Positions 23,491-35,799 of a stretch of 64,000 bases of DNA are shown here, in pieces. The notes under the pieces are model-generated. The model saw only the letters and a list, made by a program, of their open reading frames with translations, did not search any database and had not been told where the DNA came from. This DNA comes from Salticus scenicus (lineage: Eukaryota; Arthropoda; Arachnida; Araneae; Salticidae): the NCBI GenBank assembly GCA_963930645.1, contig OZ005659.1, forward strand, positions 161,858,534 through 161,922,533. Direction: 5' to 3'. Position numbers and translations under genes: made by a program. Position 1 is the first letter of the stretch, and every line of letters begins with the position of its first letter.

Positions 23491-23852
23491 TGAATAGATT
23501 ATAACGATGAAACACATTTTAATATTTTAAGTCTTTTTCCCTCTTTACTTTTGCTTGTTTCATCGTTTTGAAAATCAATAAATTTTTAATGCATTATAAT
23601 TATTAAAGCGAGATTGAACATTGAAAGATATTAAAATTGCACTCATCCTTTGTTAATTTTTATCATTTTTTTTTTCCAAGGTAAAATCAAGAGAAAATTG
23701 TTCAGCAATTCAAACTACAGATTTGGAACAAATGTTATTCGAAAATGTATTCACTCCTATTTTCAGTGATGTAAAATTTAAAATTGTAGAACATAATAAA
23801 AGAAAATAATTAAAAGTTTTTAATTAAAATAATCTGGTCTGTCACTCACACG

Positions 23853-25073
23853 ACTTTCTCTTACCCTGAAATTTAATACTATAAATACAGGTTGGAGATT
23901 AAGAGGTAAGATAACGATGTTATGTAAACCTATGTTAAACAATTCAAATTAGGCTTCGGAAGAGTTTTATATGATAATTAACTCTGTGTGAGGGGGACTA
24001 CCGCCCCCCATCAACCCCCCGTTTCCTTAATGCACCTAGATTTATATAAAATTTAATTCGGTTATTAAAAAATAATTCTGTTTTTAAAAAAATATTTATT
24101 AAAATTATTATGAAAAAAAAAATTATCTTTTATGATAATGCAGACGATTTCCATATTAGAGAAGTAGTATAACACTAAACATAAAAAAAAAGTCCATTTT
24201 ATTGTCAATATTAAAAAAAAAAAAAAAAAAAAGATAATGCACCTAGATTTATATAAAATTTAAATCGGTTATTAAAAAATAATTATGTTTTAAAAAAATA
24301 TTTTATTAAAATTATTATTTAAAAAAATTATCTTTTATGATAATGCAGACGATTTCCATATTAGAGAACTAGTATAACAGTAAATATCCAAAAAAAGTCC
24401 ATTTTCTTCTCAATATTGAAAAAAAAAAAAAAAAAAGGGTTTTTTTTTTTTTTTCGTTAAAAGTAAAAAAAATCGATAACTTTGTTTTAAATTATCGCAG
24501 ATCGATGGTTCAACCATTCTTTAAGATATTGGCGAGCTCTTTTGTAAGATACCCATCATGAAAATGTACTCCCCTCGAGGGGGGACTTCCCCCCCCCCCA
24601 GGGGGGAGGTGAGGCTCCTACATACACAATTTTTTTTTCCAGTTTATTATCTCTATTACAAAATATATATATTCGTTTCATTTGGTTTAGTGCAGTCTAT
24701 AGACGTTAAACTCTACTTACCTGCAGTTTCCCCCATAGACGTAATGTATTAGAATTCTCTTGATTGTCCCTGTACACGAACCATTTGCTTGATCTTAACG
24801 AAAAGCTTACTATAGCATCCCTATATGATACACATTTAGAATACCAAGTTTGAACTTTTTGCCATAATTTGTTTTTCAGATATGTTGATAACAGACAGAC
24901 ACACAGACACACAGACATACAGACACACAGACACACAGACACACACAGACCATTTGCTAAAAACATGATTTTCGTATCCAGGGGACCTCAAAACGTGTAA
25001 ATATAACAAAATCTCGCGTTCGAAAATTTGACCTAAAAACAATACTTTTTCTACCTTATGGGTAAGAGAAAGT
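23853..25073. mobile_element. Hairpin-ended inverted-repeat element (copy A)
   Basis: A perfect 14-bp inverted repeat closes this 1221-bp element: ACTTTCTCTTACCC at 23853-23866 and its complement at 25060-25073. Just inside the right end, near 25044-25055, lies a further near-copy of the left end (ACTTTTTCTACC), so the right terminus folds into a stem-loop. Inside are a tandem duplication of about 205 bp (about 24030-24232 and 24233-24440), a G/C-rich palindrome at about 24570-24610 and a CA-rich tract at about 24894-24952. No coding capacity; short frames over the CA tract are artefacts. Confidence 0.7.
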
Positions 25074-25815
25074 AAAAATAGCTTGTATGAAAGAAAATTC
25101 AATAAATTTGAAATTAATACTTTTCAGTCAATTTGAGATGAAGTAATTACATAGTTGGCGATTTATGTCGCTTTGGCGATATTTTGCTGAAAAACTGTTA
25201 ATTAACAGTTTTTCAGTCATTAAGTTACGAAATTTTGATTTTTAAAGTTAAATTTTATAAAAGTTTCTAGATTAAGTAATTATCTATCTGAAAAACCAGT
25301 TTTCAAAGAATTATGCACATCTATTAACTCTCCAGCTTGTTTTAAAAAAATGTCTTGACGAAGAAAGTTTTTTCAAAAAGTTGTCAAAAAATCTAATTGT
25401 ACGCTAAATTGAAAATGCTCCCATTTTCTTGCTTATTAACTTATTAACTTCGTTTTTATCGCAAATTAAAGCTCTCGTTGATACGAATATTTTACTTTTT
25501 ATTTTATTTTTCTGAGATATTTGGTTCTTCCAATATTAAAAACTTTACGGAAAAGAAGTTTGCCGATATGGCAAAGAAATGTTGGTTTCTGTATAACAAG
25601 CATCTACCGGTCTTGGATTATTTCAGGTGATTTCTTTATTGGCGTGCTTATTATTGGCTTGGCAAAACGACCATTTCTGTTTGATATCATGCGCTTACAT
25701 TTACAATGATACGTATAAGAACAAAAAAAAAAAAAAAAAAAAAAACACTTAACTATCAATCAACTTAAAAGCAGAGAAAATATACAAAATAAGATTATTT
25801 TTTACCTGGGACTGA

Positions 25816-25846
<31 letters not shown>

Positions 25847-26124
25847 CATTAAAACTGAAAATTTGTAACATTTAAAAACACATCTTCCAATAAAAAAATA
25901 AAATTTTAAAATAAAATTTCTATTTATTTTACCCTAATAAGTAATTAATGAATGAATAATAAAAATAATGTTATTTTATTAAATCAGCTGTCAAATAGAA
26001 AAACTATTGCTTTCTGGATGGATTCAGAACTACCTATAATTTCAGAACTATCTAAATAGAAATATTTTGTCCTTAATTTAGTACGTTTTTTTTAAAATAT
26101 ATGTTTATATTTTGCTTAAATTAA

Positions 26125-26758
26125 CCTTTCTACCCTGTATGGGTCGATTCGACCCATTTTTAAAACTGATCTTTCGATATCTTCTACAGATTTTAATTTT
26201 GATTGTTCAAACATTATGTAATGCCTCAAAAATGTGCATTCGTTTAATATATGATGTTTTCAGAGTCATTGGTTAGTTTTAAACCACCCCCCAAAAATAT
26301 GTGACATATTACTTGTCTGTGTCGATTTGACCCACATTATTAACATGCATAGAAATTCTTAAAACACCAATTTTTTCTTTTGAGTAGACTTCATTTTCAG
26401 CAACAGTCAATAGATGGCGATAGTTGTCGGAAGCGTAGATGTAAAATGAGCTCCATAGAAATTCTTTCTTAAGACCTAAATTCAATCTATACAAAGTGGG
26501 TCGATTCGACCCATACAGGTAAAACGTGCATAGAAACGTGTATTACCATGCATATAAATGCTTAAAACACCAATTTTTTTTCTTTTGAGTAGACTTCATT
26601 TTCAGGAATAGTCAATAGATGGCGATAGTTGTCGGAAACGTAGATGTAAAATGAGCTCCATAAAAATTATTTCTTAAGGTTTAAATTCAATCTATACAAA
26701 GTGGGTCGATTGGACCCATACAGGTAAGACGTAAATTTTTTTCAACAGGGTAGGAAGG
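26125..26758. mobile_element. piggyBac-like MITE, copy 1
   Basis: TTAA flanks both ends (26121-26124, 26759-26762). The inverted ends are CCTTTCTACCCTG and, read inward from the right, CCTTCCTACCCTG. Just inside is the near-palindrome ATGGGTCGATTCGACCCAT, repeated near 26496 and 26700. An internal unit of about 220 bp (the TAGATGGCGATAGTTGTCGG block) is present twice here and once in copy 2. TTAA duplication and CC-starting ends are the piggyBac signature. No transposase. Confidence 0.75.
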
Positions 26759-26856
26759 TTAAGCTTTATTCCATAGTTATTTTACATCATTTTGTATTTG
26801 CAATGAAAATTAGCAAGACTCTTTAGACGACAAGCACCGAGATAGAAAGGTTTGTG

Positions 26857-27220
26857 TACAGGGACACCCAAAAGCATTCGATAACATTGTGTTCTATAAG
26901 TGTTATTTTTATAAATATTTTCCCTATAGAATGTTCCCCATTTAAAATGACATTAATAGTTCCTGTACAACTAGTTTGTTTACAGGGATAACAACAAAAA
27001 CAAAAACAACAACAACAACAAAAAAAAAAAAAAAAAAAAAAAAAAAGCCACTGCATTACGTTTTAGGTAAAATTTTTTTGAAAGTTATAATTTAAAATCC
27101 TTTTACTGTAAAAATCATAAAAATATTGAAATGTATTGTTAATATTCTAAAATGATGTTTTGTATAGAATATGATATGATTAACTCTCTGATTTACAGGG
27201 CTACACTAAAATATTCAGAG
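26857..27220 (+). repeat. TACAGGG repeat units
   Basis: TACAGGG starts recur at 26857, 26981 and 27194 in the same orientation. Copy C lacks most of this stretch at the corresponding place (near 45775), so it appears to be an insertion shared by copies A and B. A poly-(CAA)/poly-A tract lies at 26995-27046. Confidence 0.5.
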
Positions 27221-27780
27221 AGATCAAAAGCTGCAATTATAATCTAATGGCTGCATTTTCTTTTGCGTTAAGCTTTTTTAACTCTTTCCAAACGCTTAAG
27301 AGTAATTTTAAAATCAATTAGTTCATTTGTATATTTTTCAGTTCTTCTGTCTCTTGTGTGATAACGTAGGCAAAGAACATTAAAAGTTATTCGATACAAC
27401 AATTACGTACAGTTGGAAAGTGTTACTAATCAATACGTACTGCAGGATTATTTTTTCTTGTTATTTATTCTAAGATTAATTTTATTTTTCAAATATTATT
27501 TGTGATTCTATAATTTAAAAGTATGTTAATTCTGTTTTTTCTTCTTTCCTCCCTTTGCGTCTGACATTATTTACATGTCCTGGGTGTTATTAGGCATAGA
27601 TTACTGCAAAGTTTTAGCAAATTGCGCTCAGTAATACAGAATAACACGTAATCTGCTTGGAACATTCAATTTATGCCTTTGAAAATGTATTTATATTGTA
27701 TGTTGTTTTTAAAGGATGCTCAATTTTATCAGAAATCTTTTATTCATGTTCTACCTAGTATTTCATGTGATACTTGGTTC

Positions 27781-28745
27781 CCTCCTAATAATTTTACAAA
27801 TTCAAAATCATCCGCAATCGATTTGTAAGTATCGAAAATCTTTATGTACCAATTTTGAACGATCTGACACTATTTTTATTTTTTTGCCCCCCCTCCCCTC
27901 CTCCCCTTCTCGCCCCTCCTAATAACTTTACAGAATCGAAAATATCCCCATTCGACTTGCAGGCCTCTTAAACCTATCTGTACCAATTTTGAACGGCCTA
28001 ACTGTATTTCTATTTGTTTTTGCCCCATAGCCCACCTTACCACCCCCCCTCCTACCCGCCCCTCCTAATAATTTTACAAATTCAAAATCATCCGCAATCG
28101 ATTTGTAGGTATCGAAATCCTCTATGTACCAATTTTGAACGATCTGACACTATTTTTATTTTTTTTGCCCCCCCTCCTAATAACTTTACACAATCGAAAA
28201 TATCCCCATTCGACTTGCAGGCCTTTAAAACCTATCTGTACCAATTTTGAACAGCCTAACTGTGTTTCTATTTGTGTTTGCTCCATAGCCCCCCCCCTTG
28301 CTGCCCCACCTGGGGGCTGAATTTCTAAAATTCCAGAAATTGGTTTTTAGATAGTTACATTAGCTATATTTTAAAGCAAAAATTTCACGTTTATCTATTT
28401 TTTTTTGTTTGAGATATATATGATTATGCGAAATCACGTTTTACGCAAGTGAAATCACGTTTTGCCCCCCCTTGGGGACCGAATTTCAAAAATTCCAGAA
28501 ACCGATTTTTAGACATTTCTATTAGCTATATTTTAAAGCAAAAAATTTACGGATATCTGTTTTTTTGTTTGAAAAATGAAGGATTTTGTGAAATTACGTT
28601 TTGAAGTGCCGAACTCTGCCGAAGTCTGCCGAACTAACTGTCTGCCGAAGTCTGCCGAACTGTGTTAGGTTTTTTTTCGTTACGGAATTTCTGGATTCGG
28701 TTGCCGCGCTCAAAGCCCGCGATAAAAGCTATGCAATAGCTTTAA
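27781..28745 (-). repeat. Internal Helitron segment between repeat copies
   Basis: Starts abruptly with CCCTCCTAATAATTTTACAA and carries four C-rich units in a-b-a-b order, then the blocks matching 10010-10300 of the Helitron at 8977. Neither Helitron terminus is present. It separates copy A from copy B and ends in poly-A at the start of copy B. Confidence 0.7.
28605..28660 (+). repeat. TGCCGAAGTC minisatellite
   Basis: TGCCGAACTCTGCCGAAGTC-type units repeat about four times within 60 bp, in a GC-rich piece (28605-28735) not found in the other Helitron copies. It may be sequence captured by the Helitron. Confidence 0.6.
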
Positions 28746-28756
28746 AAAAAAAAAAA

Positions 28757-28953
28757 AAAGATAATGCACCTAGATTTATATAAAGTTTAAATCGATCATT
28801 AAAAAATAATTATGTTTTTAAAAAATAATTAATTAAAATTATTATTTAAAAAAATTATCTTTTATGATAATGCAGACGATTTCCATATTAGAGAAGTAGT
28901 ATAACACTAAATATCCAAAAAAAGTCCATTTTCTTCTCAATATTAAAAAAAAA

Positions 28954-28987
<34 letters not shown>

Positions 28988-29619
28988 TTAAAAGTAAAAA
29001 AAAATCGATAACTTTGTTTTAAATTACCGCAGATCGATGGTTCAACCATTCGTTTTAAAGGTATTGGCGAGCTCTTTTGAAAGATACCCATCATGAAAAT
29101 ATACTCCCCTCGAGGGGGGACTTCCCCCCCAGGGGAAAGGTGAGGCTCCTACATACACAATTTTTTTTCCCCAGTTTATTATCTCTATTACAAAATATAT
29201 ATATTCGTTTTATTTGGTTTAGGGCAGTCTATAGACGTTAAACTCTACTTACCTGTAGTTTCCCCCATAGACGTAATTTATTAGAATTCTCTTGATTGTT
29301 CCTGTACACGAACCAATTGCTTGATCTTAACAAAAATCTTACTGTAGCATCTATATATGATACACATTTAGAATAAAAAGTTTCGAATGTCTGCTACTAT
29401 TTGTTCTTGAGATATGCTGATAACAGACAGACACACCCACAAACGCACATACATACACACAGACACACACACAGACACACAGACATACACATTGACCATT
29501 TGCTAAAAACATGATTTTCGTATACAGGGGACCTCAAAACGTGTAAATATAACAAAATCTCGCGTTCGAAAATTTGACACAAAAACAATACTTTCTCTAC
29601 CTTATGGGTAAGAGAAAGT
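28757..29619. mobile_element. Hairpin-ended element, 5'-truncated (copy B)
   Basis: Matches the right two thirds of 23853-25073, including the CA-rich tract and the right terminus GGGTAAGAGAAAGT at 29606-29619 with its hairpin partner ACTTTCTCTACC just inside. The left terminus is absent because copy B starts within the element. Confidence 0.7.
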
Positions 29620-30677
29620 AAAAATAGCTTGTATGAAAGAAAATTCAATAAATTTGAAATTAATACTTTTCAGTCAATTTGAGATGAAGTAATTACATAT
29701 TTGGCGATTTATGTCGCTTTGGCGATATTTTGCTGAAAAACTGCTAATTAACAGTTTTCAGTCATTAAGTTACGAAATTTTGATTTTTAAAGTTAAATTT
29801 TATAAAAGTTTCTAGATTAAGTAATTATCTATCTGAAAAACCAGTTTTCAAAGAATTATGCACATCTATTAACTCTCCAGCTTGTTTTAAAAAAATGTTT
29901 TGACGAAGAAAGTTTTTTCAAAAAGTTGTCAAAAAATCTAATTGTACGCTAAATTGAAAATGCTCCCATTTTCTTGCTTATTTACTTAGAAACTTCGTTT
30001 TTATCGCAAATTAAAGCTCTCGTTGATACGAATATTTTACTTTTTATTTTATTTTTCTGAGATATTTGGTTCTTCCAATATTAAAAACTTTACGGAAAAA
30101 AAGTTTGCCGATATGACAAAGAAATTTTGGTTTCTGTATAACAAGCATCTACCGGTCTTGGATTATTTCAGGTGATTTTATTATTGGCGTGCTTATTATT
30201 GGCTTGGCAAAACGACCATTTCTGCTTGATATCATGCGCTTACATTTACAATGGTACGTACAAGAACAACAACAAAAAAAAAAAAAAAAAAAAAAAAAAA
30301 AACACTTAACCATCAATCAACTTAAAAGCAGAGAAAATATACAAAATAAGATAATTTTTTACCTGGGACTGAATAATAAAAAAAAAAAAAACCAACAACA
30401 TTAAAACTGAAAATTTGTAACATTTAAAAACACATCTTCCAATAAAAAAATAAAATTTTAAAATAAAATTTCTATTTATTTTACCCTAATAAGTAATTAA
30501 TGAATGAATAATAAAAATAATGTTATTTTATTAAATCAGCTGTCCAATAGAAAAACTATTGCTTTCTGGATGGATTCAGAACTACCTATTATTTCAGAAC
30601 TATCTAAATAGAAATATTTTGTCCTTAATTTAGTACGTTTTTTTTTTTAATATATGTTTATATTTTGCTTAAATTAA

Positions 30678-31106
30678 CCTTTCTACCCTGTATGGGTCGA
30701 TTCGACCCATTTTTAAAATTGATCTTTCGATATCTTCTACAGATTTTAATTTTGATTGTTCAAACATTATGTAATGCCTCAAAAATGTGCATTCGTTTAA
30801 TATATGATGTTTTCAGAGTCATTGGTTAGTTTTAAACCACCCCCCAAAAATATGTGACATATTACTTGTCTGTGTCGATTTGACCCACATTATTAACATG
30901 CATAGAAATTCTTAAAACACCAATTTTTTCTTTTGAGTAGACTTCATTCTCAGCAACAGTCAATAGATGGCGATAGTTGTCGGAAACGTAGATGTAAAAT
31001 GAGATCCATAAAAATTATTTCTTAAGGTTTAAATTCAATCTATACAAAGTGGGTCGATTGGACCCATACAGGTAAGACGTAAATTTTTTTCAACAGGGTA
31101 GGAAGG
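30678..31106. mobile_element. piggyBac-like MITE, copy 2
   Basis: Same ends and TTAA flanks (30674-30677, 31107-31110) as the 26125 element, with a single internal unit, giving 429 bp. It occupies the identical site in copy B, so the insertion predates the A/B duplication. Copy C lacks it: a single TTAA lies at the matching place near 45660, with some extra bases after it. Confidence 0.75.
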
Positions 31107-31345
31107 TTAAGCTTTATTCCATAGTTATTTTACATCATTTTGTATTTGCAATGAAAATTAGCAAGACTCTTTAGACGACAAGCACCGAGATAGAAAGGTT
31201 TGTGTACAGGGACACCCAAAAGCATTCGATAACATTGTGTTCTATAAGTGTTATTTTTATAAATATTTTCCCTATAGAATGTTCCCCATTTAAAATGACA
31301 TTAATAGTTCCTGTACAACTAGTTTGTTTACAGGGATAACAACAA

Positions 31346-31378
<33 letters not shown>

Positions 31379-32164
31379 AAAAAAAAAAAGCCACTGCATT
31401 ACGTTTTAGGTAAAATTTTTTTGAAAGTTATAATTTAAAATCCTTTTACTGTAAAAATCATAAAAATATTGAAATGTATTGTTAATATTCTAAAATGATG
31501 TTTTGTATAGAATATGATATGATTAACTCTCTGATTTACAGGGCTACACTAAAATATTCAGAGAGATCAAAAGCTGCAATTATAATCTAATGGCTGCATT
31601 TTCTTTTGCGTTAAGCCTTTTTAACTCTTTCCAAACGCTTAAGAGTAATTTTAAAATCAATTAGTTCATTTGTATATTTTTCAGTCCTTCTGTCTGTTGT
31701 GTGATATCGTAGGCAAAGAACATTAAAAGTTATTCTATACAACATTTACGTACAGTTGGAAAGTGTTACTAATCAATACGTACTGCAGGATTTTTCTTTC
31801 TTGTTATTTATTCTAAGATTAATTTTATTTTTCAAATATTATTGGTGATTCTATAATTTAAAAGTATGTTAATTCTGTTTTTTCTTCTTTCCTCCCTTTG
31901 CGTCTGACATTATTTACATGTCCTGGGTGTTATTGGGCATAGATTACTGCAAAGTTTTAGCAAATTGCGTTCAGTAATACAAAATAACACGTAATCTGCT
32001 TGGAACATTCAATTTATGCCTTTGAATATGTATTTATATTGTATGTTGTTTTTAAAGGATGCTCAATTTTATCAGAAATCTTTTATTCATGTTCTATCTA
32101 GTATTTCATGTGATACTTGGTTTCATCTGCTGCAATGTTTGAAAAGGCTTTCAATATATATATA

Positions 32165-32854
32165 TAATAAAAAAGGTGGCGGTTGGGTGGGCAGATGTTT
32201 GATTACGGAGGTGGGGTGGTGTTGTAAGGCTGGATGGTTGGGTGGGTATGTGAAATTAAATTAAAAAAAAAAAAAAAAAAAAAAAAGTAGAAGGCTTGTT
32301 GCATTTGCTTTGTATTACTATGCAAACTTTCATTTTCCATTAAAATTTCAGTTTTTTCCTTTTTGAGTTGTCAACTATATTTAATGTTCTAATTGTACTG
32401 TTAAACACAATGTGATCAATCGGTGAATTTCATTGTGGCTTCGTGGTTTCATTGTTGTTCATCTGCTTTGAAATTTGCATTTTTATATCCATATGGTTCC
32501 TGTTCTGGTTGTGGCAGGCTGGGGGAGTGTTGCCGGCATAAAACTAGTGTAACCCCACAGGCAAGTCACAAGTCTTGCCGCCTGCCTCCTTCTTCCTATC
32601 TTGTGTTTCTTAGGTTGTTTTTTCATTAATTTTGATAAGTTTATGGTTTTAAGTTAAGATTTGCTGTTTTACTTTATTGATTCGTTTGTTTTGCAGGCTG
32701 CTAATTAATAGATCTGGTTTCTTTACATTAGTGTATTTCATCCACTGATTTTTTTTTTTTTTTTTTTTTTTATTTATTTTATCTTATTGGTCATTGGTGT
32801 TTCAGAGATCTTCTATCTGTTGCTTGGCTTCTACTATGCTTAATAGATCATCTT

Positions 32855-32905
<51 letters not shown>
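32165..32905. repeat. Insertion in copy B, including a GC-rich hairpin
   Basis: Copy C runs directly from TTTCAATATATATGTATATG to CTTGGCGATGACAAGG, whereas copy B has about 740 extra bases between TA tracts. They include a G-rich stretch (32175-32255), poly-A, a GC-rich block 32512-32590 in which GGCAGGC and GCCTGCC can pair, and a long (TA)n at about 32858-32908. Class unknown; a SINE-like or small retroelement origin is possible. Confidence 0.5.
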
Positions 32906-32912
<7 letters not shown>

Positions 32913-34073
32913 TTTGGCGATGACAAGGAAGCTAACTTGCCACATGTGGTAAACGTTTTCACTGTACCTGTGCTGCACTGGTAATACTTTCCGACATTTC
33001 TTTTTATTTGCTGCCTGATCTCTAACAGCAATTTGCACTGCTGTACGCGGTGTTGTAAAATATGTTGCATTATTATGTTTTGATGTGACATATAATTGCA
33101 GTAGCATTTATATGTTGCTATTACACAGTACTTTAGCATGGAAAAGATAGAAAATAGAAAAAAGCACGGAAAAGAATGCACAAACACAAGTGTAAAAAAT
33201 AACACAGGTCAGAAAAAAAAAAGAAAAAATAGTCAAGAAAAAGGCAATGAAAGGCGATAACGGTGCATTTGGGCAAATCAATAAAATAAAGGATTTAAAC
33301 TAGATATTATCAACAAATCAAATATTAATTATTAAAACAACCGTTTTTTTTTTTTTTTTTTTAATATTCTATAATTAATATATTTTGTTTAAACCTATTC
33401 AGCATATTTCTTTTTTTACTTCTGACAACGAAATAAAAAAACAAAGTTTTTTTTTTTTTAATCCAAAATCGATTACACACCCTTTTTATTATTTTGCTAA
33501 TATAATAACAAGGTTCACACCGATTCTCAGAAAGTTATTTACAAATAGGTAATTTTATTATAATTATGAGTATCATCAATAAAATAATACAATGTTTCAT
33601 TCAAGTTAATATTCAGAACCACTTATTTTCATCTGAAACAGTTTCTGTGAATTACTGATTTCATAATGCGGACGATATCACTATTATTAATTTATGGTAC
33701 TATGTTAGTGATTGTTACTAGCTTAACTAGGAAGATTCTGGGCATTCCACCGATGAATTGCCTGTTTAACGATTTCTCTATAGGTTAACTCAGTATCATG
33801 CAATGAAATCGTCTAGAATGTCAAACGTAATTTCATATATTTCTTCCGGGATAAGGAGTTGCAGGAACGTAAATTCATGTTCATTTCAATAATATAGTTG
33901 GAAATCGCTCAGGATATTAAATGAAGAACCATTGAATTAATTTATGTATCAAAAAGATGTAAATTAATTCCCTTATTGATTTTAGTAAGTTAATATCTCT
34001 TTATATTCTTTTTTTTTTTAAATATTAAATGTATAAGCCTTTAATGTTCTTGTTCACATAATATAGTGATGAG

Positions 34074-34104
<31 letters not shown>

Positions 34105-34470
34105 CAGATAATTACTGAAAATTTGAAAAAGAAATCCTTGCTTAAAAACAAATGTAAAGCTGGCATTATAAAAACCTACAACTTAATTTCAAACCTTTTT
34201 TTTTTTTTTGTTTTTGTTTCTAAGAAACCAGAAACTTTCATTTGGAAAAATGCAGGATTGCCATTTATAAAATGTAAATGCAAAGCTAGATATAATTTAA
34301 TTAAATATTATTTTTCTTTAAAAATATCTACACCGTACACACACACGCGAAAATAGAAAAAAAGAAACATGTTAGAAATTTTTTATAATTTTCTTAAAGT
34401 AAATTTATGTTTTTTAAAACTACGGAAATATTATTCAGAATTACACCTCAATTTGTCAACAGAAACTGTA

Positions 34471-34886
34471 CAGTCGGTGACAAAAGTGTCCGAACACTAG
34501 CAAAAAATCCTATATAAAAAAAGTACACTTCATACGGTTTTGTTAAATAAATCCTTGTCGAATCCTCTTCTTAGTCAGTCTAAGAACATGATTTAGGCAG
34601 TCTAAGAACAGTCATTCAACGTCGCAACACCTCCACGATACACCACACTTTTTCAAGGTGGTAATAATTGCTAATGCTGTTTCTGTAATCCGTTTTGGTT
34701 GTTTATTGTGTCAAATTTAATGTTTTTACGGAAAAGGCGCCCTCTGGTGGACATTTTGGAACTTTTTTTTTTTTTTTTCGAAATATAGTGACCATATCCT
34801 GTGTATAGTCTATATATCAAATTTCGTCGCATTCCGTTCACCAGTTTGCGCTGTTTATACTGGAAGTTTAATTATAACTACTCTGT
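34471..34886 (+). mobile_element. CAGTCGG element insertion in copy B
   Basis: Begins CAGTCGGTGACAAAAGTGTC directly after a TA, with the same left arm as the palindromic MITE at 35586. Copy C reads straight through here (AACTGTACAAGAAGGACTTA near 47870). The right half is unlike the MITE and includes ATTTCGTCGCATTCCGTTCA, so another repeat may be fused or nested. The right boundary is approximate. Confidence 0.55.
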
Positions 34887-35585
34887 ACTTAAGAAACTGT
34901 AACGGATTTTCTGTGAATAGATAAAATTTGTAACAATCGATAAATATTTAATCTGGTGGTTAGTCATTTTTTCTATTTTGCATACCGAAAAGTGCTAAGT
35001 CACAGAATATATTATTCTTCCGTTTCTGAAAAGTAACATCGTAGCCTACAATGCAATGGATTACATGATTTGTTCCTGGGTGGTAGAACTCGAGAATTTG
35101 TTTTTTAAGACGGAATTTAAGCAGTGTTATTTACGGAAAAATTTGGTTTCGTGCAAAACTTCTCGGCATTGCCCTGCGGCAGATATTTTTTATCAATATA
35201 TTTTCCTCATAGTGTACGAACATTTTCTAGCAACTTTCACATCAGGAATTTTCTGTAATATAACAGAATTTTATTTATGTATTTTGTAGTGTAACTTCAA
35301 CAAAATTTACGGTTTTGTTTTTATGATGATATTTATCTACAGTGAATTATTCAAAGAAATTTTCACTTTATTTAATCATAAAAGACTTATAAAAAATTCC
35401 GTACATAAATCTGGTTTTCAAAAATCGGACGCTTGACACCTAGTAGTAATGTTTGGCTATTATTTTTCTTGAAAAAAAAAAAATGGACATTGTCGTTTTA
35501 TTATATTTATTTTTAATTATATTCATATAAATTGTTTATGTTTCTTAAATACATTATTTCGGTACAAATTTGTTAAATAAGTATA

Positions 35586-35799
35586 CAGTCGGTAACAAAA
35601 GTGTCCGAACACTAGCGAAAATTCCTATGTAAAAAAAGTACACTTCATACGGTTTTTGGTAAATAAATCTTTATCGAATCATGTTTTTAGTCAATCTAAA
35701 AACAGGATTCGACAAGGATTTATTTAACAAAACCGTATGAAGTGTACTTTTTTTACATAGGAATTTTTGCTAGTGTTCGGACACTTTTGTTACCGACTG
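35586..35799. mobile_element. Palindromic 214-bp MITE
   Basis: Two arms of about 100 bp, CAGTCGGTAACAAAAGTGTC onward, are near-perfect inverted copies separated by only a few bases. TA dinucleotides flank it at 35584-35585 and 35800-35801. Copy C has the uninterrupted site (GTATAAAGGACATTAAAAAG near 49727). It has no coding capacity and fits a Tc1/mariner-dependent MITE. Confidence 0.85.

Larger units (their letters stand above)
24233..27780 (+). repeat. Long repeat, copy A
   Basis: Direct duplicate of 28757-32125 (copy B), very similar for about 3.4 kb, starting at GATAATGCACCTAGATTTAT after poly-A in both places and ending at GTGATACTTGG. The main size difference is an extra piece of about 205-240 bp inside the TTAA-flanked MITE. 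The right part (from about 25746) is also shared with copy C from 45306. No open frame is conserved between copies. Confidence 0.9.

Noticed and set aside
24706..25102. Frames rich in Cys-Val-Ser, also at 29397-29648
   Set aside because: They translate the CA/CAGA repeat tract of a transposable element; the two copies differ by non-triplet indels.
32802..33205. Two minus-strand frames of 101 and 121 codons with Tyr-Ile runs
   Set aside because: They read through a (TA)n tract; the equivalent part of copy C (46190-46560) does not keep the frame.
35056..35289. 77-codon frame in repeat copy B
   Set aside because: The homologous stretches in copy C (near 48050-48230 and 49140-49330) have indels that are not multiples of three, so the frame is not conserved.
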